Positions 54,343 through 63,388 are shown, counted from the first letter of the stretch. The stretch: DNA of 64,000 nt from Sphingomonas glacialis (GCF_014653575.1 NZ_BNAQ01000003.1:310001-374000), one strand, 5' to 3'. A program made the numbers and translations. Notes: generated by a model from the sequence alone, not told the origin.

Positions 54343-54802
54343 CGACGGCCCGGCCCCGGCGGGAGAACAGGCGCATTTCCGTGCGCTCGAATCGCTCTAT
54401 GCCGCGGCACCGATCAATCGCTTGTTCGAGTCGACGCTTGAAATCCCCGAAGCCGGGCTCGCGCGGATCCATTTCACGATCGACGAGCGCTTCTTCCACG
54501 CCGCGGGCGCCGCGCACGGCACGAGCTATTTCAAGATGCTCGACGACGCTGCGTTCTACGCCGCGAACAGCCTCGTGACCGATCGCTTCCTGCTCACCAC
54601 CGCGTACAATCTGCTGCTGACCAAGCCGCTGCGCGCGGGGCCGGTGATTGCCGAGGGCCGTTGGGTATCGGGGCATCGGCGTGTGTTCGTCGCCGAGGCG
54701 CGACTGATCGATGCGAGCGGCGATGAAGCTGCGCGTGGCACCGGCACCTTCATGCGCTCGCAAATCGCGCTTGCCGGATTGCCCGGGTACCGCCCTGCAT
54801 GA
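54332..54802 (+). CDS. PaaI-family thioesterase (hotdog fold)
   Basis: A 156-residue hotdog-fold protein from ATG 54332. RIHFTIDERFFHAAGAAHGT and SYFKMLDDAAFYAANSLV contain the HGG-like turn and Asp of the acyl-CoA thioesterases, and GPVIAEGRWVSGHRRVFVAEA the second strand pair. The acyl substrate is unknown. It overlaps ptsN by 11 bp and the DUF1491 gene by four. Confidence 0.82.
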   Translation: MPLNDGPAPAGEQAHFRALESLYAAAPINRLFESTLEIPEAGLARIHFTIDERFFHAAGAAHGTSYFKMLDDAAFYAANSLVTDRFLLTTAYNLLLTKPLRAGPVIAEGRWVSGHRRVFVAEARLIDASGDEAARGTGTFMRSQIALAGLPGYRPA

Positions 54803-55140
54803 GCGACACGCTGGCGAGTGGAATTCTGGTGTCGGCCCTGCTCAGACGCGTCAACGATGCTGGTGGGATGGGGATGGTGCGGGCCAGGGGTGACGCAGAT
54901 TCCGGTGCGATCCTGATGATTTTGAACGATGGTCCGGGTCGCTCACGGCTGGTCGAGCGCGGACGGGACTCGCTCGGCAAACGGGCGCTCATTGCCGCAG
55001 GGCCAAGCGGCGCGAGCGATCCGATGGCGTGCGATACCTATTGGCGACGCCGACGCGAGCGGGATCCCGACCTGTGGGTTATCGAACTGGATATCCCGTC
55101 GGCAGAACGATTCGCCGCAGAAACGATCCTCGACGATTGA
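54799..55140 (+). CDS. DUF1491 family protein
   Basis: A 113-residue protein starting MSDTLASGILVSALLRRVND, with RARGDADSGAILMILND and the conserved ending RERDPDLWVIELDIPSAERF, the DUF1491 pattern found in alphaproteobacteria. It is soluble and uncharacterised. The ATG overlaps the thioesterase stop. It closes the run of overlapping genes that begins with ptsN. Confidence 0.85.
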   Translation: MSDTLASGILVSALLRRVNDAGGMGMVRARGDADSGAILMILNDGPGRSRLVERGRDSLGKRALIAAGPSGASDPMACDTYWRRRRERDPDLWVIELDIPSAERFAAETILDD

Positions 55141-55292
55141 CCGAGCTGCCCCGCGCAGGGATAGGCAAAGCTCTAGTCAGGGCGTTGTGTCGTACCGGGT
55201 GCGATCCGGAATGATTACGCAGTCGGGGGGCTGTCCGGAAGGGCGACGTATGTCGACCCTATCCGTGCACCAACCGCATTTTAGTCGTCTTC

Positions 55293-55943
55293 ATGTCGTT
55301 TTCGAATCGCGTCGCATCCATCGTGACGCTGACCTTTACCGTCGCTGCTCTCATCGGCTTCGGAACGCCTGGGTTCGCCCAGGAAATCAATCGTGCTATC
55401 AACGTGCCGTCCGCGCTTTCGGTTCCGCAGACGCCTCAGATGATCCCGGCGATCGCCATGACCCAGTCGGCTGATCCCGTAACCGCTCCTTCACAAGAGT
55501 CCGACGCAGAGCAGGATGGCGATACCGTTGCTTACGGTACGCTCGATGCCGCTGTCGCGGCGCAGCCTGGCCCCGAAGCGATGAACGACGAGCTTCAGTG
55601 CATGGCCGGCGCGATCTATTTCGAAGCCAAGGGCGAACCGCTGAGCGGCCAGCTCGCTGTCGCCGAAGTGATCCTCAACCGTTCGAAGTCGGGCCGCTTC
55701 CCCAAGGGCGTGTGTTCGGTCGTGACCCAGAAGGGTCAGTTCTCTTTCGTTCGCGGTGGCCATGTCCCCGTGATCACCCCGAACAAGCAGTATCGCACTG
55801 CAGTGGCGGTCGCGCGTGTCGCGCTCGCCGATGCGTGGGACAGCCCCGCGTCGGACGCGATGTACTTTCACGCGCGCCGCGCTGCGCCGGGTTGGCACCG
55901 CGTTCAGGTCGCTGCGATCGGCAACCATCTTTTCTACCGCTGA
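55293..55943 (+). CDS. Cell wall hydrolase (SleB-like)
   Basis: A 216-residue exported protein: signal peptide to about GFAQ, a Thr/Pro-rich linker, then the Hydrolase_2 domain with MAGAIYFEAKGEPLSGQLAVAEVILNR and the SFVRGGHVPVI and YFHARRAAPGWHRV segments. Such domains cleave peptidoglycan, as in SleB of spore germination; in Gram-negatives they are periplasmic lytic transglycosylase-like enzymes. The catalytic Glu is that of YFEAKGEP. Confidence 0.88.
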   Translation: MSFSNRVASIVTLTFTVAALIGFGTPGFAQEINRAINVPSALSVPQTPQMIPAIAMTQSADPVTAPSQESDAEQDGDTVAYGTLDAAVAAQPGPEAMNDELQCMAGAIYFEAKGEPLSGQLAVAEVILNRSKSGRFPKGVCSVVTQKGQFSFVRGGHVPVITPNKQYRTAVAVARVALADAWDSPASDAMYFHARRAAPGWHRVQVAAIGNHLFYR

Positions 55944-55993
55944 GACGCGCGCGTCCTCTTGGACGCGTTCGTGAAATGTTCTAGGGTCGGGTG

Positions 55994-56506
55994 ATGCTCC
56001 GCACGCCCGATCCTTCCGAATTTCCCAGGGGCGCCTGCGCCGAATTTCCCGGCTCGTCGCTCTGCGCGGCCGATGTCGCGCGTGGCACGACCCGGATGCT
56101 GCTTCGCCACGACCTGGTCGCACTGAGCGAGGTGCCGCTCGATGGCAATCGTCGCGCCGATCTGATGGCGATCGATGCGCGCGGCCAGATCGTCATTGTC
56201 GAAATCAAGGTCTCTCGCGCCGATCTGCTCGGCGACGGCAAATGGACCGACTATCTCGGATGCTGTGATCGCTATTATTGGGCGGTCCCTGCGGGGTTCG
56301 ACGCATCGCCACTCGATGGCGCGGCTTTCCTCCCCGAGCGCACAGGGATCATCGTCGCCGATCGCTACGATGCCGCGGTGGTCCGCGATGCGCATACCGA
56401 GCCGTTGTCGGCAGCGACGCGTAAGCGCGCGACGCTCGCGTTCGGGCGTCGGGCAGGGCGGCGCTTGATCGCGCTCACCGATCCCGAAGCACAGGTCATG
56501 CTTTAG
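55994..56506 (+). CDS. mmcB: MmcB-family DNA repair protein
   Basis: A 170-residue member of the MmcB family, described in Caulobacter as a damage-inducible protein possibly with nuclease activity. Key parts: VALSEVPLDGNRRADLMAID and IVIVEIKVSRADLLGDGKW, a PD-(D/E)XK-like arrangement (E, D, ExK), then YYWAVPAGFDA. ATG 55994 was chosen over a GTG one codon upstream. I saw no clear LexA box in the 50-bp gap upstream. Confidence 0.85.
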   Translation: MLRTPDPSEFPRGACAEFPGSSLCAADVARGTTRMLLRHDLVALSEVPLDGNRRADLMAIDARGQIVIVEIKVSRADLLGDGKWTDYLGCCDRYYWAVPAGFDASPLDGAAFLPERTGIIVADRYDAAVVRDAHTEPLSAATRKRATLAFGRRAGRRLIALTDPEAQVML

Positions 56507-56521
56507 GCGACGCCCTCCGAG

Positions 56522-56537
56522 TGTTCCACGTGGAGCA
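56522..56537. other. parS-like centromere site 3
   Basis: TGTTCCACGTGGAGCA lies in the 34-bp gap between convergent mmcB and the ankyrin gene. One base breaks the palindrome compared with site 2. It is on the right side of oriC, 7 kb away. Confidence 0.75.
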
Positions 56538-56540
56538 ATC

Positions 56541-57158
56541 TCAGAGCGTTGGCCCTGACACTGCCTTGCGAACCTTTTTGGGGCTGGCCTCGATCATTTG
56601 CGCGATGCTCGGCGAGCGCTTGTCCTGCTGTGCATATTCGCGCGCGGAAAAGCCCTGGAGGTGATCGGCCTGGTCGGGATCGGCGCCTAGATCGAGCAAA
56701 GTACGCACGAGCGACTGGTCTCGGCGCTGGACCGCAATAATGAGCGGCGTCTCGCCGCGCGCGTCGGCGAGGTTGACGTTGCCCCCGCTCTTGGCGAGCG
56801 CATCGACCATTTCCTTGCGCCCGAGCCGCGTCGCCAGCAGCATCGCGGTCTCGCCCTTGTCGTCGCGGAGATTGGCGTCGGCACCCTTCGACAGCAGATA
56901 CGAAACATAGGCCATGTCGCCGCGCCGCACGACGATGTGGAGCGCACCTTCGCCAGTCGAGCGATCGCGCGTGTTGACTAAGGTCACCCCGGGCTTCTCG
57001 AGCGCGGCGATCACTTCATCGTTCTTCGCGTCTTTCACCGACTGGAGGAACTTGTATCCGGCCGACTGACCGATCTGCGCCATGGCGGGCGTGGAAACCA
57101 GCGCAAGCGGCGTGGCCACGAGCAAGGCGAAGGCGAGCGATGCAGTACGAAGGGTCAT
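56541..57158 (-). CDS. Exported ankyrin-repeat protein
   Basis: A 205-residue periplasmic protein with a signal peptide (TASLAFALLVATPLALVSTP, cut near AMAQ) and about four ankyrin repeats: GEGALHIVVRRGDMAYVSYL, KGETAMLLATRLGRKEMVDA, RGETPLIIAVQRRDQSLVRT and a degenerate last one. Such proteins bind partners and are found beside catalase-like or metal genes in other bacteria, but no partner is evident. ATG 57158 gives the signal peptide. It is the only leftward gene in the right arm near the origin. Confidence 0.85.
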   Translation of the reverse strand: MTLRTASLAFALLVATPLALVSTPAMAQIGQSAGYKFLQSVKDAKNDEVIAALEKPGVTLVNTRDRSTGEGALHIVVRRGDMAYVSYLLSKGADANLRDDKGETAMLLATRLGRKEMVDALAKSGGNVNLADARGETPLIIAVQRRDQSLVRTLLDLGADPDQADHLQGFSAREYAQQDKRSPSIAQMIEASPKKVRKAVSGPTL

Positions 57159-57233
57159 CGAAAAAGTCCTGGCTAGGTCGAGCGATGCGATCGGGAAAAG
57201 CTCAAAAGCTTGCGCCGATCGGACTAACAGATC

Positions 57234-57842
57234 ATGGCTGGCGATGCCATGAACCAGATTGCCCGCACGCTGTGCGCGCTGTTGCTGACCGCATCGACGG
57301 TCGGCTGTAGCGGCTCTCCCGCCCCGACCCGCGCCCCGCTCGACGGGGTCAAGATCGGTGTCCCGTTCCAATTGATCGATCAGGACGGAAAGCCGCGCAG
57401 CGATCGCGACTTTGCCGGTCGCTATCGCATCCTGTATTTCGGCTACACCTTCTGTCCCGATGTGTGCCCGACCGATCTCCAGACGATCGGCGCGGGGCTG
57501 CGTACGTTCGAGGCGCAGGACGCGAAGCGGGCGGCAACGGTCGTGCCGATCTTCGTCTCGGTCGATCCGAAGCGGGATACGCCCGCCGTGCTCAAACCCT
57601 ATGTCGCGGCGTTCCATTCGCGAATGGTCGGGCTGACCGGCTCGCCCGAAACCATCGCCGCGGTAGCCAAGGGGTACGGGGTTACGGTCGAACTCGAGAA
57701 ACCCAATGCCGAGGGCGCGTATCTCGTCGCGCACAGCCGCTTCGCGGTGCTGATGGATCCGGCTGGCAAGCCGGTGGTCCTCCTGCCCGCGGACAAGACG
57801 CCGAACGATGTCGCGGCCGAGCTCGACCGGTGGGTGAAATGA
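57234..57842 (+). CDS. SCO1/SenC-family copper chaperone lipoprotein
   Basis: A 202-residue thioredoxin-fold protein for copper delivery to cytochrome oxidase CuA. The metal ligands are CPDVC (Cys74, Cys78) and His167 in YLVAHSRF. A lipobox TVGC (Cys25) anchors it to the membrane. The start may be ATG 57234 or ATG 57249, the latter giving a cleaner signal peptide. Its stop overlaps the next start (ATGA). Confidence 0.92.
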   Translation: MAGDAMNQIARTLCALLLTASTVGCSGSPAPTRAPLDGVKIGVPFQLIDQDGKPRSDRDFAGRYRILYFGYTFCPDVCPTDLQTIGAGLRTFEAQDAKRAATVVPIFVSVDPKRDTPAVLKPYVAAFHSRMVGLTGSPETIAAVAKGYGVTVELEKPNAEGAYLVAHSRFAVLMDPAGKPVVLLPADKTPNDVAAELDRWVK

Positions 57843-58270
57843 GCGGAAAATTCTGGGAAGAACCGATCGACACGCTCGATCGCGGGCAGTGGGAAGCCTT
57901 GTGTGACGGGTGTGGCAAATGCTGCGTCCACAAGCTCGAGGATGAGGAGACGGGCGAGCTGCTGCCGACGAACGTGTCGTGCCGTCTGCTCGATCGCGCG
58001 ACGGCGCAATGCTCGAACTACAAACATCGCCACGCCTATGTCAGCGAGTGCGTGCGATTGAGCCGCGACAATGTCCGGACGATCGACTGGCTACCGGCGA
58101 CCTGCGCCTATCGTTTGCGCGCCGCCGACGAGCCACTCCACGATTGGCATTATCTCGTGTCGGGCGACCGCGAGTCGGTGCACCGCGCTGGGCAATCGGT
58201 GCGCGGCTGGACGATTTCGGAAGATGACGCCGGCGAGCTCGAATATCATCTGGTCGACCGCGAATTGTGA
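57839..58270 (+). CDS. YcgN-family cysteine-cluster protein
   Basis: A 143-residue protein with a Cys-rich cluster typical of YcgN/YkgJ: LCDGCGKCCVHK near the N-terminus, then Cys in NVSCRLLD and AQCSNYKHRH, and SECVRL. The cluster is thought to bind Zn or an Fe-S centre. The C-terminal LPATCAYRLRAADEPLHDWHYLVSG is the family hallmark. It is coupled at both ends by start-stop overlaps with the SCO1 and metalloprotease genes. Confidence 0.9.
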   Translation: MSGKFWEEPIDTLDRGQWEALCDGCGKCCVHKLEDEETGELLPTNVSCRLLDRATAQCSNYKHRHAYVSECVRLSRDNVRTIDWLPATCAYRLRAADEPLHDWHYLVSGDRESVHRAGQSVRGWTISEDDAGELEYHLVDREL

Positions 58271-58941
58271 GCAGCGCGATCGAGGTCGTCCGCAACGCGC
58301 GTGCGCGGCGCGCGCGACTGTCGGTCGATAGCGCGACCGGCCGCGTACGCTTGGTCTTGCCGCCGCGCGCGCCGCTCAAGAAGGCGCTCGCCTGGGCCGA
58401 GGAAAAGGCCGGGTGGATCGCCGAGCAACGCGCGCGCTTGCCACAAGCGCAGCCGTTCGAACCCGGCGGGACGATCCCGTTCGGCGACGCTTGCCTGACG
58501 ATCGCCTGGGAGCCGAGCGCATCCCGTACGGTGAAGCGCGTCGGCGATACTTTGCTCTGCGGGGGCACGCGCGATGGCGTGTCGCGCCGGATCGCGACTT
58601 GGCTCAAGCGCGAAGCGCTACGGGTGTTGAGCGCGGAGACCGACGAATTCGCTGATCGGGCAGGCGTTACCGTCACCAAGGTCGCGGTTGGCGATCCCAA
58701 GACGCGCTGGGGAAGCTGCGCCTCGTCGGGGACAATCCGTTACAGCTGGCGGTTGATCCTGATGCCAGACTTCGTCCGCCGATCGACCGTCGCGCACGAA
58801 GTCGCGCATCGGCTGCACATGGACCATAGCGCGCGCTTTTACCGCGTGCTCGAAATGCTCGACGAACGCGATCCCGACGAATCGCGCCGCTGGCTGCGCG
58901 CCAACGGCGCGGCGCTTCACTGGGTCGGCCGCGAATCCTGA
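58267..58941 (+). CDS. YgjP-like (SprT/DUF45-type) zinc metalloprotease
   Basis: A 224-residue protein with the HExxH motif VAHEVAHRLHMDH (His177, Glu178, His181) preceded by the family-typical GDPKTRWGSCASSGTIRYSW. These M48/SprT-like domain proteins have no proven substrate in most bacteria. Translation starts with GTG at 58267 overlapping the YcgN stop. Its 3' end overlaps the convergent penicillin-binding protein gene by 25 bp. Confidence 0.88.
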   Translation: MSSAIEVVRNARARRARLSVDSATGRVRLVLPPRAPLKKALAWAEEKAGWIAEQRARLPQAQPFEPGGTIPFGDACLTIAWEPSASRTVKRVGDTLLCGGTRDGVSRRIATWLKREALRVLSAETDEFADRAGVTVTKVAVGDPKTRWGSCASSGTIRYSWRLILMPDFVRRSTVAHEVAHRLHMDHSARFYRVLEMLDERDPDESRRWLRANGAALHWVGRES

Positions 58942-61109
58942 CGGTCGTCGTAGCGGTCGGGCGGCGTCATCGCTGGTCGATCGCGCGGGACACGATTCGG
59001 ATTGGGGGCAGGGCGGGGGGCATCGCGTCCGAGGACATGGTCGAGCCAGCCCTGATCGAGCCGCTGGGTATCGTCCGGGCGGTTCTGCTCGGTCTGCGGC
59101 TGGGTATCTGACCCACGGGTGATGCGCGGATCCGCACTGCGCGGGACGATCGGATTGCCGTCGGCATCGACTTGCGGCTCAGCCGGCGTCGCGCGTCCCG
59201 AATCGACTGGATTGCCGTTCTCGTCGACGAACAGGCCGTTATCCGCCTCGCCGAAATACGATTCCTGGTCGGGTTCGAGCTGATATTCGGGCAACGTCAC
59301 CTTGGTATCGAACTGTTCGACCGGGCGCGATGCGACCGCCGTCCGCATGAACGCCGCGAACGCCTTGGCCGGCGCGGTGCCGCCGTGAAGCCCGGCGATC
59401 GGCTTGGCATCGTCACGCCCCATCCACACACCGGTGGTGAGGCCGCTCGAGAAGCCGAGGAACCAACCGTCCTTGCTCGACGTCGTCGTCCCGGTCTTGC
59501 CCGCGACCGGGCGTCCGATCTGGGCAGCCTTGCCGGTGCCGGTATTGACTGTCGTCTGGAGCAGGTCGGTCATTTCGGCAGCGACATAGGGCGCGACCAG
59601 CACATGACTGGTATCGACCGATTGCGCGTAGATCGTCTCGCCCGAGGCGGTCACCTTGGTGATGCCGTACGGCGTTACAGCGACGCCCTTGTTGCCGACG
59701 CTGGCAAAAGCGCGCGTCATGTCGAGCAAACGGACCTCGGAGGTGCCAAGCACCATCGAGGGATGCGTGTTGACCTTGGTGGTGATGCCGAACCGCCGTG
59801 CCATGTCGGCGACGGTCGAGAAGCCGACTTCCTGGCCGAGCTTGGCGGCGACGGTGTTGAGTGAATATGCGAACGCCGTGCGCAAGCTCACTGCACCGCT
59901 GTTGCGGCGCGAATCGTTGCGAGGGCTCCAGCCATCGATCGTGATCGGCTCGTCGACGATCGAATCCTCAGGCTTATGCCCGGCCTCGAGCGCGGCGAGA
60001 TAGACGAACAGCTTGAACGCCGATCCGGGCTGCCGGATCGCCTGCGTCGCGCGATTGTAGATCGAGCTGACATAATCTGTCCCGCCGACCATCGCGCGCA
60101 CCGCCCCATCGCGGTCGATCGCGACGAGCGCACCTTGCGCGCCGCGCGGGGCGTTCTGCTGGATCGCGGCATCGGCGGCGCGCTGCATGTTGAGATCGAG
60201 CGTGGTCCATACTTCGAGCGGACGCTGCGTCTCGTCGATCAGCATTTCGAGCTGCGGAAGCGCCCAGTCCGTGAAATAGCGCACGCTGTTCTGCTGCGCC
60301 TCGGGCACGAAGGCGACCTTGTCGATCTCGGCCTCGTCGGCTTGCGCCGGCGTGATCACGCCGGTTTCCTGCATCAGCTTGAGCACGACCCCGGCGCGAC
60401 CGCGCGCGGCCGCGATATCGGCGGTCGGAGAGTAATTGGAAGGCGCCTTGACGAGCCCCGCGATCACCGCCGCCTCGGTAAGGCTGAGATGATCGGCGCC
60501 GTGCCCGAAGAATTTGCGCGACGCGGCATCGATCCCGTACGCGCCGCCGCCGAAATAAACCTTGTTGAGGTACAGCTCGAGCACCTCGTCCTTGCTGAAC
60601 TTGCGTTCGAGCGCGAGCGCGAGGATCCCCTCGCGGACCTTGCGGCCCCACTGCTTGTTCGAATTGAGGAAGATGTTGCGCGCAATCTGCTGCGTGATCG
60701 TCGATCCGCCCTGGCGCCAATGCCCGCGCTCGATGCGAACCTGGATCGAGCGCACCATGCCGATCGGGTCGACCCCGATATGCGAGCGGAAGCGACGATC
60801 CTCGACCGAAATCATCGCGTCGCGCATCACCTTGGGGATGCGGTCATACGGCAGCCATTCGCCATAGCTCGGCCCCATCGACACGATCACCGTGCCGTCG
60901 GCGGCGTGGACGCGGATCATCTGGCCGTTGGGCGACGATTTCAACGCATCGAAACTCGGCAACTGCCCTTCCGACACATAGACGGTGATCGCGAGCACGA
61001 TCGCCGCGAGTACCGCGAACCCCGCGCCAAGCTGGAGAACAAAGACGCTCCAACGGCGCCAGGCAGGCGCGCGTTTGGAGCGGGGCGAAGGAGCGGATGA
61101 GCGGGCCAT
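58917..61109 (-). CDS. Class A penicillin-binding protein (PBP1a type)
   Basis: A 730-residue bifunctional peptidoglycan synthase anchored by one N-terminal helix (about 20-44). The glycosyltransferase domain has the catalytic Glu103 in SVEDRRF and GGSTITQQIARN. The transpeptidase domain has SAFK (Ser363), SLN (416-418) and KTGTT (from Lys538). The C-terminal 90 residues are a Pro/Asp/Arg-rich tail with no clear domain. The gene is convergent with the metalloprotease, sharing 25 bp. Confidence 0.95.
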   Translation of the reverse strand: MARSSAPSPRSKRAPAWRRWSVFVLQLGAGFAVLAAIVLAITVYVSEGQLPSFDALKSSPNGQMIRVHAADGTVIVSMGPSYGEWLPYDRIPKVMRDAMISVEDRRFRSHIGVDPIGMVRSIQVRIERGHWRQGGSTITQQIARNIFLNSNKQWGRKVREGILALALERKFSKDEVLELYLNKVYFGGGAYGIDAASRKFFGHGADHLSLTEAAVIAGLVKAPSNYSPTADIAAARGRAGVVLKLMQETGVITPAQADEAEIDKVAFVPEAQQNSVRYFTDWALPQLEMLIDETQRPLEVWTTLDLNMQRAADAAIQQNAPRGAQGALVAIDRDGAVRAMVGGTDYVSSIYNRATQAIRQPGSAFKLFVYLAALEAGHKPEDSIVDEPITIDGWSPRNDSRRNSGAVSLRTAFAYSLNTVAAKLGQEVGFSTVADMARRFGITTKVNTHPSMVLGTSEVRLLDMTRAFASVGNKGVAVTPYGITKVTASGETIYAQSVDTSHVLVAPYVAAEMTDLLQTTVNTGTGKAAQIGRPVAGKTGTTTSSKDGWFLGFSSGLTTGVWMGRDDAKPIAGLHGGTAPAKAFAAFMRTAVASRPVEQFDTKVTLPEYQLEPDQESYFGEADNGLFVDENGNPVDSGRATPAEPQVDADGNPIVPRSADPRITRGSDTQPQTEQNRPDDTQRLDQGWLDHVLGRDAPRPAPNPNRVPRDRPAMTPPDRYDDRQDSRPTQ

Positions 61110-61165
61110 GAAGCAGCGTAGCGTTAGGCTTTGCCGGGCACCCCGACAAGCCGTAGCCGGCTAGG

Positions 61166-61588
61166 TCAGTCCTTCATCTCGTCGCTGCCGGCACTCTCCC
61201 GGGCGCGAAAGTCGAGGCTGAGCGAGTTCATGCAATAGCGCAGGCCGGTCGGCGGCGGGCCGTCGGGGAAGACATGGCCGAGATGGCCGTCGCAGCGCGC
61301 ACAGCGCGCTTCGGTGCGAACCATGCCGTGGCTGACATCGCTATGCTCGATGACGTGCTCGGGCGAGATCGGCTGGGTGAAGCTCGGCCAGCCCGATCCC
61401 GAATCATATTTGTCGGCCGAATCGAACAACGGCAGTGCGCATCCGCCGCAGCGATAGATGCCATCAGCCTTGTTGTTGTCGTAACGGCCGGAAAAGGCGC
61501 GCTCCGTGCCGGCTTCGCGCAGCACGTGATAGGCCTCGGGGCTCAACTTCTTGCGCCACTCCGTTTCGGACAGGGTGATGTGATCCAT
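61166..61588 (-). CDS. msrB: Peptide-methionine (R)-S-oxide reductase MsrB
   Basis: A 140-residue repair enzyme that reduces methionine-R-sulfoxide. The catalytic Cys119 lies in GLRYCMNSLSLDF, and the zinc site is formed by Cys47, Cys50 (CGGC) and Cys96, Cys99 (CARC). ATG 61588 begins the conserved MDHITLSETEWRKKLSPEAY; the upstream extension is not conserved. It is followed on the same strand by the PBP1a gene after a 56-bp gap. Confidence 0.95.
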   Translation of the reverse strand: MDHITLSETEWRKKLSPEAYHVLREAGTERAFSGRYDNNKADGIYRCGGCALPLFDSADKYDSGSGWPSFTQPISPEHVIEHSDVSHGMVRTEARCARCDGHLGHVFPDGPPPTGLRYCMNSLSLDFRARESAGSDEMKD

Positions 61589-61604
61589 GCGCAGGTTTTT
61601 CCAA

Positions 61605-62723
61605 TTAGCTGGGCGTCCGGTCAAGCCGGGAATGGCCGATCCGGGTCAAAGAGGCGATAATCTCGATCAGCCCCGGAACTTGCCGCAGCAGCGGAAGCGC
61701 GAACCCGGTGAGGGCCGGGCGCTCGGCGGCGTCGCGGACGAGCCCGGCAAGACGGATCGGTCTGGCGGTGGCGCGCGCAAATCCCTGCTGAAAGCCGGGG
61801 GCAGCTGCCGCACCGCCCCCTAGATAGGCATGGCCTGCGCGAATGCCACTGGCGATCGCGATGCCCATGCCCTCGCCGGCGAGCGACGGGATGACGCCAG
61901 CCTGGTCGCCGAGCCGGAACAGCCCCTGCGCGCCGTGGAGCGCGCGCCAGCCATAGGGAACGTTGGCGATCGCATCGATCGCTTCGCTGCCGCTGCGATA
62001 CGCGAAGCGTTCGCCGAGCCGCGGATGGTCGCGCCCGAGCTGGTCGAGCAAGGCGGCGGGGCTGCCCGCTTCGATCAACGCCGAGCGGTGGACCGCGAGG
62101 CAGCAATTGGCGCTGCCATCCTCCTGCCGGACGATGCCGACATAGCCGCGGTCGAACAGATGGAGTTCGATCGACTCGCCGATCAGGGCGTCGAGCCCGG
62201 GCGCCGCGGGAATACGCACGCGCAAGCCGAGTACGGGATCGCTGCCACGCGCTGCGGCCGGGCGTGCCGCGCCGCGGACGTCATGCTTGCCGCTGGCGAG
62301 GAACAGCGTGTCGGCGGCGAGATCCGCACCGTCGTCGAGCCGTGCCGTCAAGCCATCGACGCCGCGCACGGTCACCCCGCGCTCGACCGCCGAGCCAGCG
62401 TCGATCGCGCGCTTCAGCATTACCGTGTCGAGCAAATGCCGCGACACGCCATGCGCCGGGCGTGGGAGACGTGTCTCGACGACGCGGCTGCCCGAAAGCA
62501 CGCGCACCGTGGTCACGCGCGCGGGACCGAGCGCGTCCGGGGCAACGCCGAGCCGTGCGAGGGATTCGAGGGTGCGCCAGCTCAGGAAACCGCCGCAGAT
62601 CGCATCGCCCGTCTCGCGGGTTCGCTCGACGAGCAAATGCGGCGCTCCAGCGCGCGCAAGCACAATCGCGGCGCTCGCGCCCGCGGGGCCGCCGCCGAGG
62701 ATCAGCGCAGGTGTTCGACGCAT
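61605..62723 (-). CDS. FAD-dependent oxidoreductase (geranylgeranyl reductase-like)
   Basis: A 372-residue flavoprotein with the N-terminal FAD motif ALILGGGPAGASAAIVLARAG, the DAICGGFLSWRTLESL segment seen in geranylgeranyl reductase and related monooxygenases, and the GD motif LFRLGDQAGVIPSLAGEG. It overlaps the methyltransferase by 22 bp and so belongs to the type III PKS operon, where such enzymes hydroxylate or oxidise the phenolic lipid product. The product here is an inference. Confidence 0.88.
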   Translation of the reverse strand: MRRTPALILGGGPAGASAAIVLARAGAPHLLVERTRETGDAICGGFLSWRTLESLARLGVAPDALGPARVTTVRVLSGSRVVETRLPRPAHGVSRHLLDTVMLKRAIDAGSAVERGVTVRGVDGLTARLDDGADLAADTLFLASGKHDVRGAARPAAARGSDPVLGLRVRIPAAPGLDALIGESIELHLFDRGYVGIVRQEDGSANCCLAVHRSALIEAGSPAALLDQLGRDHPRLGERFAYRSGSEAIDAIANVPYGWRALHGAQGLFRLGDQAGVIPSLAGEGMGIAIASGIRAGHAYLGGGAAAAPGFQQGFARATARPIRLAGLVRDAAERPALTGFALPLLRQVPGLIEIIASLTRIGHSRLDRTPS

Positions 62724-63388
62724 AACCGAAACGGGAAGGCGCGATAGACACGCGCGGAGACGCCGGCTTCGGCGAGGATCGGGGGCCATTCCGCCGGGCG
62801 ATACGAGCGAGCGATCGACAGTGTGCCGTCGTGGCGGACGATTCGGTGCCAGCGCGCGAGCGTGGCGAGCAACGGGAATCCCCGATAGGCGAAGCCGTGG
62901 CGGTGGAGATCGTTGACCAGCCAGCCGCGCGCGCTCTCCACCGCCATGAAGCGCAGGAAGGCGATCAGCTGATCGTGGTCCATATGGTGCGCCACGAGGC
63001 TCGACACGACGAAATCCCAGCCTTGCCCGGCAAGATCGGCATAGTCGCCGCTCACGTAGCGAATGGGCAGATCGGCCGGCGTGTGGGCAGCCGCGGCAAG
63101 CGCACTGCGCGGGTTGAGGTCGACACCGACAAGGTCGGCCGCAATTCCGCGCCGCGCTGCCCAGCGCGCGATTCGCCGCAGCATGTCGCCATCGCCGAAG
63201 CCGACGTCGAGCAGCTTGAGGTGGGGGCGCCCCTTGGTTCCGCGGCGCAGGAAGTCGAGTGTCGGTCGCGCCGCCATCGTCACGACGTTCACCTTGGCGA
63301 GATCGCCGACGACCGCGGCATAGGTGTCGGGTGCCAAATCATCGGCATCCATCAGCTCTTCGGCGATGGCGCGCCGCTCGAGCATCAT
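62702..63388 (-). CDS. SAM-dependent methyltransferase of the PKS operon
   Basis: A 228-residue class I methyltransferase. The SAM-binding motif is KLLDVGFGDGDMLRRIARWA, with VGVDLNPR (acidic ribose-binding residue) and the FVVSSLVAHHMDHDQL segment. ATG 63388 overlaps the PKS stop and its end overlaps the FAD gene. In phenolic-lipid clusters such as srsABC a methyltransferase sits between synthase and oxidoreductase, as here. Confidence 0.88.
   Translation of the reverse strand: MMLERRAIAEELMDADDLAPDTYAAVVGDLAKVNVVTMAARPTLDFLRRGTKGRPHLKLLDVGFGDGDMLRRIARWAARRGIAADLVGVDLNPRSALAAAAHTPADLPIRYVSGDYADLAGQGWDFVVSSLVAHHMDHDQLIAFLRFMAVESARGWLVNDLHRHGFAYRGFPLLATLARWHRIVRHDGTLSIARSYRPAEWPPILAEAGVSARVYRAFPFRLCVEHLR

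Noticed and set aside
55141..55292. Gap before the cell wall hydrolase gene
   Set aside because: No tRNA, hairpin or small frame with a good start was found; it is probably just the promoter region.
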